Source: Lineus longissimus | Lineage: Eukaryota > Nemertea > Pilidiophora > Heteronemertea > Lineidae | Direction: 5' to 3' | Length of the DNA: 64,000 nucleotides | Assembly (NCBI RefSeq): GCF_910592395.1 | Contig: NC_088315.1 | Span: 4,032,501 to 4,096,500, forward strand | In this document: positions 25,275 through 35,200 of the stretch, in pieces | Numbering within the stretch: the first letter of the stretch is position 1 | Layout: each line of letters begins with the position of its first letter | Notes under the pieces: generated by a model | What the model saw: the letters and a program-made list of their open reading frames with translations, nothing else | Told to the model about the DNA's origin: nothing | The model's database searches: none | Made by a program: the position numbers and the translations under genes

Positions 25275-28221
25275 ATGGGGAATGAACAGTCAAAAAAAAC
25301 TGAACCGCTGCCTCACATCAGCCGACGGGACTACCACGCACCCTTCCCACCTAAACCAAAGATAGACTACAAGGACCCCAGGAACTTTGTTCTGCCGAAG
25401 GAACTGCCAACAAAGACATTGCGGCCAGTAAAGAAGAAGTTTGAACCGATTCCGGGCATACCGGAAGAGGAGGAAAATGAGGAATACACTGATACGGAGA
25501 TTGACCGGAACAGTAATCTTGGGAGTGTACAAAATCTGAACTTCATCGGGCTGAATGGATCAGTCGAGTCCATCGATAAACTGAACAGTGTCGCGAATGG
25601 TTTTACTCTTGGGAATGGGGTGGTGTTAAATGGACATGCTCCAGTGATTGGGAACGGGGATGTGGCGGGGAGGCAGAAGAAGAAGAATCCTGCGCCCCCG
25701 CCGCCACCGCCGCCGCCGCCGCCGCATGTTCCCGGCACAGATGTACACTATCCACATCCGTATCTTACCTCACAGAGTAACTCTACCTCAAGCCTGAACT
25801 CGGCACAATCTCAAGCACAATCACACACGTCTTCGAATCATAGCGCAGACGACAAAACAAAGACAATCAACGGGAATCAAAACATGAGGCGATTCAGTGA
25901 CGGCATGAAAAATGAACTCATTGAGCAAGTCCGTACAAGAATGAAGAGACCCCCAAAGAAACAGGAACCAATCGAAAAGCCGAAAACGCCGCTGGAAATA
26001 TTTCAAAGTGAACTTGCGTCTGTTTCTGCTCGAATGGAAGAGAAGCGAGCCAGTAGATCGGATTGGAATGCTTTTGAAAAGAAACCACCGCCTGTAATTG
26101 ACGTTGGACATAAGTTTGCTGATCAGAATAATGATGACGTCACACTTGGAGCTGCAATTCAAATTCTTCCGCTCAACAAGCAGCCGAATGGCCGAATCTT
26201 TCGCAAGAAAGACGAACCTGCTGTTGCCCACGCGCGGTCACATGATTGGGTCCCTGAACATGATCTTGGGTTCGAAGAAAACAAAGACGATGATCATCCT
26301 ATTGTTGTTACGAATCTGAGCACAGATGACGAGGTCATGTATCGTTCAGGTTTGCAATTCAAAGCTAATGAGCCCAGCTTAGGCAGCGCGAGGCATTATC
26401 GTAGCAGGTCAGCTGAAGGCGAGGAGAGGACACCACGGTCTGAGAAGAGAGAAGAACGGAAATCTTCCTACAGCAAATACTCCAACAGTTTACGGGCCTT
26501 TAAGAGAAACATGCAGCAGATGTTCAACAGTCTGGGCAAGAGTTCTATTGGCTCCAAAGAGCGCGGCTCCGTACTTGATCTGTTTGAGGACACGGCAAAG
26601 TTAGAGGACTTGGACGATGAGCTGGCGTCGCTGGATGAGATTGATGAGGAACCTTTAGATTTGCGGGGATCGAGACGGGTGACCTTCAGTCCGCAGCCAG
26701 CGCAGATGAGAGAGGTCGTGTATTATCCAGGAGAAAGGGACCATCGGCGCTTCTCCGAAGGGTATTATCCTCCGATGTACGCCCCAAGACGACCTCCTCC
26801 TTTTGACCCCTGGTACCATGAGGCGATGCATTATCCGCCGCCGCCGTACCGATATGTGGTGCCGGAGGGACCCGCAATGTACGGGCCTCCTCCAGATCGG
26901 AGACTCCTTGAAATGGATTACTATCACCAGATGGAGGACTTTCACTACTACGACCCTAACAGCCCAAGTGGGATGTTCTACGGGCGATATGGAGCATCAA
27001 CCACACCACCAACGGAAAAGAAGAAAACGAAAGGAAAGCTGTCCCTGCGATCACGCCGGCGGAAGTTATTAGAGGAAGCTAGACTAAAGCGCCAGCTAGC
27101 GGAGGAGATACTCAAGAGAGACATGCGAGAAAGACAACGAATGAAAAATGATAAAATACAGAAAAAGGAGTATAATGCAAATTGGGAAATGTTGAGGGAC
27201 GATATTCAGTATGATTCTGGATTAGTCAGCTCGCGGATACGGCCGAACAAAATGGCCAAGGAGCGCATTCATCATCAGCGTAGCCGGTCCGCACCGGCGG
27301 CCACCATGGCAAGGGAAAATTCGGTGGATTCTTATTGGGGAGTGCTTGAAGGGGATGAGGGTGTCATGCGGGAAGGACATGCGCGAAACGTAAACTTCCC
27401 TGGTCGGACTGGTTACAATGAATTTGAGGTCAGGGAATTTAAATATGGCGGGGCTGAAAGAGACCAGGTGGAGGAAAGATTAAGTGGGGATAGAGAAATC
27501 GAGGATGACATTACAGGTCTGAAAAACTCGCGCAGACGCAGTCATGCAAAGAAACAAAATGGTGACGTCATATCCAGTTCTTCAGACGAAAATAAACCTC
27601 CGGCAAAAGTTTTAAAATCTGTGCTAGACGAATTTGATGACATTATCAACAGCGTTCCAAGGGATTACTCTTCGTCGAGTGAGGACGAAGCTGGGGGAGA
27701 CGGTGGACTTGGTTCTGTTGTCAAAACTATAAACACTAAAACGGAAAAATACGGGAATCAACGAGAACCTGGCGGAAATGAGAAGTAAGTGCATGTATTT
27801 CTTATGGCTATCGGTGGGGTTTTTTGTGTCCCTAGGATGAAACGCGATCCTGAATTTTTATCAGACCCAACACTGGTCGTGAAGACAATGCACTGTGCAA
27901 TATCACCAATGAATGCTAAAAGTACGGACACGACAACGATCGTTGTGAGAGCGTTTTGTTGCGTCCCACGATTGTCAGGCGCCTGTTGTGATTCCTAGGC
28001 GAGTGACTACGCCTTTGACCAGAGGGAGGAATCCATCCACAAGCTGCCTGGTCAAGTCGGCTCTTTTGCTCCACCTTGCATAGGCATCGGGTACACCGAA
28101 TCACGTCTCTCTCTCTGTCTATGAAGATTGATAAACTTTTGAAGGTGACCCTGTGCTATATCTTCCTCGGATTCTGACCATTTGATACTTTTCTCTTTGC
28201 AGGGATGACGTTGCCCTTTGA
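25275..28221 (+). CDS. Unidentified N-myristoylated, proline-rich, low-complexity protein
   Basis: Exons 25275-27784 and 28203-28221 give 842 residues. The exon opens at 25266 after a ttttctttacag acceptor, so the upstream in-frame ATG at 25248 is intronic and the start is MGNEQSKK. That is a good N-myristoylation signal (Gly2, Ser6, basic residues following), implying membrane association. Visible segments: a Pro tract of about 10 near residue 142; four similar Arg/Ser kinase or 14-3-3-like sites (RRFSDG, RSRSAEG, RRFSEG, RSRSAPA); an acidic stretch near 434-462; RRVTFSP near 466, followed by a Tyr/Pro-rich region to about 580; a strongly basic, probably helical segment 582-632; and Ser/Asp/Glu-rich patches near the C terminus. 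Splicing at gtaagt (27785) to 28203 replaces the stop TAA with KDDVAL and a TGA at 28219-28221. Without splicing the protein is 837 residues ending GNEK. I do not recognise an enzyme domain. A cortical or cytoskeletal scaffold is a guess. Confidence 0.8.
27785..28202 (+). other. Last intron whose donor overlaps an in-frame stop codon
   Basis: The codons GAG AAG TAA contain the donor AA|GTAAGT. The acceptor is tttctctttgcag at 28202. Intron length is 418 bases. Retention gives the C terminus ...NEK; removal gives ...NEKDDVAL. The reading frame was checked by hand on both sides. Confidence 0.6.
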
Positions 28222-30150
28222 GGTGAACCACTCTCCTTTGATGTCTACACTTTCCGGCGGATGAGAGAGACTTTTGCTGAAAGCGATATTCATCGCCTAG
28301 AAACAGTCCTTTAAAGGTATTCTTGTGATTATTTGTGCAATATTGTAAAAGGAGTTATTAGTACTTATTCCAATATTTGTATGAATGTAGTGTATATATC
28401 GATATTTGTGATGTAAACTGCGATGTCTTTTGGACAACATTGGAGATACATACATATGATTGTGTATTTGTCATCAAAATGGCCTGTACTTCTTTTACCC
28501 GTGCTGACTTGTACCGACAGTGAGTCTCCTCCTTTCAAAGAAGGAAGGATATACGCACAACGACGGTAGATCGGCATTCTCTTACACTCTACCACTTGTT
28601 GGTTGTCAGTGTAGGGGCAACACCGACCTTTGCTAAAACCAGTTAAGGACGAACTTTACATCCTGCTGTATACGTTTTCAATATTTAGGAGAGGCAGGTT
28701 TCGCAACTCTTATGACAGGCATCATGGACTAAGCTTGGCCATTGAATTTATAGTCCATATATAATGCAAGGGGAAATGGGGAGAAATTCAATGACTTTAT
28801 ACCACATGCCAAGAACATCAAAACCAAATTAAACGTGCCAACAATGGGGTAAAATTTGATCCAATTATCATTCAATTTGATACCTTATATCTACCGATCA
28901 TCACAGGTTCATGTGCTTTAGTGATCTATCTGAGGAGTTCATAAGTTCGTCATGCTCTATATACTTTTTCTATCATGCATGGTTCAATCCAAAATGTGCT
29001 TGTTGTCCGTTAAATCGTCATAAGGTCAGGTCGATGTACACACATAATGTACATGTATTATTCAATGTATTACGTTTTAGGTCAGAGGTTGATAAGTTAT
29101 CCTCGTGTCAACTTTTAGCTATTGCGAGTGTCATACAACATGTAACGTTCTTAGTTGCTCACTTCGAGCAATATGTAAAGTTTTGAATTGTTTGTCTGCG
29201 GTCGACCAAACTGATTTCTTATGACTTTTACATTGAAAATAATGCAACACTGCAATCATGGTGTATCGGAGGAGATGAGAGTTACGAAGGAATATCCACT
29301 GTAAATGTTCGATGATATCAGGGGTTTTTTCTTATGTAAACTTTTATCTTGTATACCATATGTATTTCATGTATATATACATGCCTAATTCATACTGTAT
29401 TTATCATCAAATTATATGACATGATTATATAAAATGACTCTTGCGTTACTTTCTTACTATCTGACTAACTGGATGACAATAACGATATGGTGTTCTTCCA
29501 GATGGTGGCGTCGTTGAGGAGGTGGATGGCGCACTGTTTGAACAACTTGCTGCATGGGCAATGCTCTTGCACTTCTGTAAAATTGTAGTAAACTAGAGTA
29601 ACTAAAATTAAAGGGACCTCCAGCCTAAAGTCCCCCTTAGACTAAATTAAAACTGTATGAACACGGTGTGCTGTCGATTCTTTATTATTACATTGCTATT
29701 AAAATAGCAACGTAATAATAATCATATTCTCATAACAGGTTAAAAATACATTTTTTCCACTAATCCACCAAAGCAAAGTGGTATCGGATATAGAACTGAG
29801 AGAGTACAACAATAACTTTTCGCATTGAACTGACAATCATTTTCACAATAGTTGTGTTGTCTTCTGCCTTCGCCACAATGGTAATGCGTACTCGTTTTGA
29901 CTTAGTCCTGTCGGTCACCGCTCAAGTAGAATCCTTAAAAAAATTTTCTCGAGTGCCGTAGGAAAATCTTCTCCTGATACCAGTGTGGCTGTTTGAAGGG
30001 AGACTACAGGCCGGGGCCACGTGGGTCAGATTAAGTTTCACGAATTCGCCGAGAGGTATCTCTCTACTATTTCACAGTACATCGGTACAATTCACGGATG
30101 TACAAGGAATATTTTGCTCATTAATTCAACCTACACCGGTTCCATGTGAA
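28222..30150. other. 3' flank of the myristoylated-protein gene and intergenic DNA
   Basis: No supported coding sequence. It is AT-rich and probably includes a long 3' UTR. I saw no canonical AATAAA near the stop; an ATTAAA occurs near 28828. A strong short hairpin lies at 29682-29721. Confidence 0.4.
29682..29721. repeat. Near-perfect 19-bp hairpin with a 2-nt spacer
   Basis: The left arm 29682-29700 (TTATTATTACATTGCTATT) and the right arm 29703-29721 are complementary at 18 of 19 positions; the exception is a possible G-U pair. The loop is only AA. It is too short and AT-rich for a microRNA precursor and has no T-run terminator context. It may be two abutting terminal inverted repeats of a deleted element. 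Confidence 0.6.
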
Positions 30151-30158
30151 TATATAAG
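30151..30158 (+). promoter_or_regulatory. Candidate TATA box of the GPCR gene
   Basis: TATATAAG lies 82 bases upstream of the GPCR start codon at 30240. A GCAGTC initiator-like sequence occurs about 20 bases downstream, near 30172. This fits a short, unspliced 5' UTR for an intronless gene. Position and motif are the only support. Confidence 0.35.
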
Positions 30159-30239
30159 TCACACGGAGACCAGCAGTCGGACCCCTTATAGCGTCTAAAC
30201 TGCATTTCCAACTGACTTATAGGCCTACATGCAATATGC

Positions 30240-31325
30240 ATGGCAAATCATAACCGAACGAACCGTCCGCAGAATTTACGCATTCACGTCAGCATGATTG
30301 AGGTTCGGTTGGAATCGTCAGCGTCAACTCTGACGGACCAAGAAGGATTGGTCGTACCGCTCACCAAGGAAGTCCTCGGCTTCATCCAAGGCTACGTCAT
30401 GTCGGGAGTTCTCGCGATGGGCATCTGCGGCAACCTGCTCTCCTTCGTTGTGTTCCTGCGGACTAGGCAGCGTGCAGATGCCTGCGTCCAGTACCTCAGC
30501 TGCCTCGCTCTCTCCGACACCGGCGTGATCATAACCCGCGGTGTGACTGAATGGATCAACTCTGGGCTCGGCTACATCACGAATGGGAAAATATCATACC
30601 ACCTCATGTCCTACAACACTATATCTTGCAAACTGGTTTCTTATTCACAGCAAGTCACGATGTCAATCTCTGCATGGATGATTGTATCTTTTTCTGTGGA
30701 ACGCGCTTTTGTCGTCGTCTTTCCACTTAAAAGATCCATCATCACATCATATAAAAGAAAAGTCGTCATATTTTCGGTCTGTTTTGCTATGGTGACCATA
30801 CCCATTGATCGGTTGGTTTTAATGGACATCATCGATGCCAACCCAAGGTCTTGCTTCTATACAAGAGTAGAACCACTGGTGGGGGCTATTCTTTACCAAT
30901 TCGCAGTAGTTGTCTACAACTATGTGCCATGCATCGTCATATTTTGTTCAAATTCTTTGATAATTGCCGAGATTATAAAATCGTCAAGGAACAAGCAAGT
31001 ACGAAAAAATGCTGTAGGTTCAAAAAGCGAAGGTAAAGTGCTGTTTTCTTTAATGTTGGTATCAACTCTCTACGTCGTACTCGAAATGCCCTTTTCATCG
31101 ATTGCCTCCTATATTTTCATGAACCGACAGCATCTATCAAGCGAAGAGGCTGCGTTTGCCTATAACGTGGCCTTATTCCTAATGCAGATAGGTTCTTTGA
31201 ATTACTGCATTAACTTTATCGTCTACGGCTGCACCATGGAGTTTTACAGGGAGGAAATGGCCAAAATGTTTTGCTGGTTTTCGGGTACTTGCAGAAGAAG
31301 ATGTCGAAATAGAGACCTCGTCTAA
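30240..31325 (+). CDS. Rhodopsin-family (class A) peptide-type GPCR, orphan
   Basis: A single-exon, 361-residue seven-transmembrane receptor. TM1 contains GN at residues 64-65, TM2 LALSD with Asp93, TM3 begins after Cys130, TM6 has Pro284 and TM7 ends NFIVY (325-329). Cys130 and Cys205 (extracellular loop 2) can form the usual disulphide. The N terminus is about 48 residues with an NRT glycosylation sequon at residue 5 and no signal peptide. Helix 8 and a basic, Cys-rich tail (CWFSGTCRRRCRNRD) follow. Two hallmarks are altered: the DRY motif is ERA (154-156) and NPxxY has Phe in place of Pro. The overall look is of the large expanded sets of neuropeptide-type receptors in lophotrochozoans; the ligand is unknown. 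The start at 30240 is the first ATG in frame; Met19 is the alternative. A possible polyadenylation signal AATAAA lies at 31725. Confidence 0.88.
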   Translation: MANHNRTNRPQNLRIHVSMIEVRLESSASTLTDQEGLVVPLTKEVLGFIQGYVMSGVLAMGICGNLLSFVVFLRTRQRADACVQYLSCLALSDTGVIITRGVTEWINSGLGYITNGKISYHLMSYNTISCKLVSYSQQVTMSISAWMIVSFSVERAFVVVFPLKRSIITSYKRKVVIFSVCFAMVTIPIDRLVLMDIIDANPRSCFYTRVEPLVGAILYQFAVVVYNYVPCIVIFCSNSLIIAEIIKSSRNKQVRKNAVGSKSEGKVLFSLMLVSTLYVVLEMPFSSIASYIFMNRQHLSSEEAAFAYNVALFLMQIGSLNYCINFIVYGCTMEFYREEMAKMFCWFSGTCRRRCRNRDLV

Positions 31326-32151
31326 GAGGATCAGCAGCCTAAGTGTCTTTCAGCGTTCCCAAACACTGAAGGAAGACAGCGACGCTCAGCAGCTAAAACA
31401 CTCTAAAACGTTACACCGGTATCAGACGCGCGGACATTTTTGATAGTTGTAGTCAAACTCGATTTTTCATATTTTTTGAGGACAAAGTACGGGAAAGTTC
31501 CAAAACATTTATATAAGACATCAAATTATAAAAGAATATGTATGACCTTCTTACAGAAGTTATTGTCGCTGATTGAAGTGGTGATTAAGTAAACAATAAT
31601 ACGCTGCATGTCCTTATCTTCTGGTTGTGACAGGAATAGGTACGACCGTACACGGCCCAATGTTATCTCATGTGATTATCCAACAGAATAGCGCCAATCA
31701 TAATTTCAAATTCAGTACAATCTCAATAAAATGTAAATACTACAAAATATCGCGATATTGTCAAGTGATTCCAAGTGAACCTTATTCCCAGGGGCGCAGG
31801 TTTGTTCATGTTTACATTTGAGTGGTATGAAAATGGCCCCTCAGGAGACGTTGAAACGAGGCTGAGGGCGCATCATGAAGTGGCGTGAGATCGCGTCTGA
31901 GCGAGACTGCTATGGAAGGCGCGAAAACTCTCAATGAAAGCAAAGGGCGAATCTAGAGCCTTAATGTTCACGTGACTTTCAGTCGGAGCTATCTTGTACC
32001 ACCTTGTTCGGGACGGCTAGGCCTAGGTATGACATAAGACAAACGGAAAGTTTCTCACTTGGAGATTTGGCGAGGCGGACAAAACATCTCGCTACAAGCC
32101 AAGACAGAAAAGGGACGATTCCAGTTACCAAGTCCCTGGACTGCCCTCAAG
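31326..32151. other. Intergenic DNA between the GPCR and the MAM gene
   Basis: Contains the GPCR 3' flank with AATAAA at 31725-31730 and the presumed promoter and 5' UTR of the MAM gene just before 32152. No other coding signal and no clear TATA box next to the MAM start. Confidence 0.4.
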
Positions 32152-32200
32152 ATGAGGGATAAACTTTTGGGTCTGCTTCTTTTGGCCCTGACGTGGTCAG
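32152..32200 (+). CDS. Exon 1 of the tandem-MAM gene: signal peptide
   Basis: ATG at 32152 encodes [16 protein letters not shown], a short basic start and a Leu-rich core, ending one base into a Gly codon at a gtaggtg donor. The next exon (36878) enters in the same phase, giving ...[13 protein letters not shown], so cleavage probably falls near the Gly-Ala. The link across a 4.7-kb intron rests on phase and on the sense of a secreted product; a missed exon between the two is possible. Confidence 0.7.
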
Positions 32201-35200
32201 GTAGGTGTCTTTTTAGATAGTTAGAATTGAAATAAGGAACTTTGTTCGCGGACTTAATCCGTTCATTAATTTTAGATTGTGGGGGAACTTTGACATGACA
32301 GCTGCGGACTTTGAGGGTCCAGACAGGAATCATAGTTCAAGATCATGCTGATTTACCATTCATGGAAAGAGCATGATACCACTTAATAGACATGCCACCT
32401 CGAGTTTGCCATTATTCTTTTTCTCCATGTAAAAAAACGTGCGTTGCAAAGCTGGAAATCCACAATCGCCTTTAACGCTACTGAAATGATTGCGATACCT
32501 TCCAATATTCCTATTTCATATCTACGCCGGTGTTGCAGTTTTAAATGTCCGTGGATAAAGAGTCATGGAGGCAATGGATTTATTTTGTGTTTTCAATCTC
32601 TTAGGTAGACGGTCATGAGTTTTTATAGAATCATACCTTTAACTGGCACAATACAACATAGAAAGGCACTTTCAAGGGGGGGGGGGGGCAATTACGACAG
32701 CTACACCCGTAACTGGCGCACACTCAGCTGCATCGCCCAACTGGATATACGCTGCGGCAAAGCACGGATCTAAATCGTGTAATTAGGTCCATGGTAACCC
32801 GGCTCATTCTAGCTTTTGTTCCCGAGTCATTCTCGAGGAAAGCAAAGAACCATCTCTGGAAACTTACAAAAACGGTGATCTTCAACTATTTCATTGGTCT
32901 TTAACCAACCAGTGAGCTTAAATTAGTACATGTATATATATATAGTTAAAAAACAAGGAAAATTATTTCAAACACTCCTCTTACGAAGTGAAAATCAATT
33001 TGTTATAAAATCGAAAGTACACTTCTGACGATATAGAATTCCGGATGACTTGGATCCGTGCCTAATATGGAATTTTATGGATTTATGAATTGGATTTTTC
33101 TTTCATTGACCATACTGCAAATTCGATTTTATTTAAGTGTCAATGCCACTGTCATGATTCCCCAAAACGCCCCCTGAACATTAAGATTTATTATCTGGTT
33201 ACGTAATTCATAGAACACATAGTACTTTGATATATTTATATTGCGATAGTCGAAAGATAAATTATACAGCAACAGTGATAAAACGTATATGCCTGGGCAG
33301 ACTTTCCTATACAGGGGCTATATCAGACCTTAATTAAAGTTAGTCGCAGTCAGCAAAGGGACTGGACACAGGATTTGAGCGAGGGACTGTGACATCGTTT
33401 GGAAAGGTCAACATCTGTACCAATGGCTTGAAACACGTTACGGTAGACGCACAGTGTATGTAAGTAGACGATCTTTCCCTTATTGTCACGACCGCGAAAG
33501 AAGAACCTTCGATTGCACGGCACTAAACCCTTTCATGAGATTTTCATTACATTGGGCATGATGTGGTATACTGGGGAACCTTTGATCAACAAATCGACAC
33601 TAGAATGTACATGTATTCCAATGTCGTTGGTACAAAGAAGCACAGATAAAACGATGTATGACTAATTTGTAAATGCACACAATTTTGTGCATTTCTTTAG
33701 ACAATGATATAAATTCTCTATTTTTGCCAGTATTGATCATCAATCGCCAGATCATGACTTAAAAATTGCAAGATAATTCTCATTATCAGTTATTTTCCCG
33801 GTAACTTATCAATCCTTTGATTGTCAAAGAACAATGCTTTGTTTTACGTGCCTAGATAATGTGCATCAAATCATGCATTGAATCATGGTCTCCATAGAAT
33901 CATATACCATGATCCGACAGAATACAATTGGGCCGGACATTTTTCCAAGGGGACATTTTCAACTACTACACCGGAAGAACATGACAGCAGACAGACTTCT
34001 TTTCCGTATTTTGTACACGATCTTTGTGAATATTTCAACTGTTATTGCACTCATTCATTGTCGAATGTCAAGTACCAATGGACAATATTAAAACGAGACA
34101 TCCTTGACTCGGATGGGTTTTTTAGGTTTTTTGCTCGTCAGTGAACATGTTTAATAGCAATTATATACACATGTATATATTTGATAACGTAACATCACTT
34201 GAAGTAATATAAGTATCGCGGGACTTCTTGACATCACATCTTGTAGTGTATTTTGAACCGTCTTAAACGCAATTTAAATCAGCGGAACTGTACGTATACT
34301 AAATCTAAGGTGTTTTTTTGCAAAATACTTTGTTAGCCAACTCAGTCTTTCAGTGGTGGTTTAGGACTTTCTATTTCAATGAACTCCGATTGGTCGTTCT
34401 ACATGTATGAAGGGATGGCACACATGGCTTTTTACCATTTACTACCAATGCCTTCGACAATAGCTTTGTTTCCCTCTGTAACTGCAGAGCTTTCGGTGCA
34501 TGCGTCGAGAAAACGGGTCATAAAAGGGGCAAATACTATAGGTTAAAAAGTGCATCCTGCATAGAAAGTGCATCCTGCATAGAAAAAACACTAAATACAT
34601 ATACATGTACAAATGTAGTTATGAAAGTTCCTTAAATGGCGCAGCGGTCTACGCCCCTGTTTGGCATTCAACTTACGATCGATGTTCCTGATAACAGTCA
34701 TTGAATCTACAAATCGAGATCACAAAGGAGCCATTAACAGTATCTGTCTCGGGCAGTAAATAATCGAAATCAGTGATAATGCATAATTACAAACAAAAAT
34801 CCTGTTTTACGATGGCACTTGAAAAGTTATCAATCATGGAGTAGTCACGTGTGCAATATAAGTTACAACTCGCTTTTCTTTTAACATCTTGACCAATTTT
34901 CCGGCGGCGATTTCTGCTTGGTACGAAACTTTGCACTTGGGAATACCGGGAAGCACTCTGAAATATCTAATATAAGAGACAGATAAATTCCTGGAACAAA
35001 CTTCTTGACCATTGCATGTTCTGAAACACGCCTCTGAACCTCTCAGCAGATTCTGATGTCCTTCGGCTTTTACAAAAAAAGGAGAGTTATTGCAATTCGT
35101 ATCTTCAATAGCAGAAGCGAGTCTCCAATATTACATCTTTTAATGTATTGATATCTCTTCAATTAGTGATGAAAATCAGCTTGGTCAAAATGACCTTTTT

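Noticed and set aside
29983-30198. 71-residue open frame just upstream of the GPCR
   Set aside because: It spans the candidate TATA box, is in a different frame and has no domain or signal peptide.
4300-31325. Assigning the GPCR as the receptor of the YMRFamide peptides
   Set aside because: Proximity of about 24 kb in an animal genome is not evidence of pairing, and no receptor subtype signature could be confirmed by eye.
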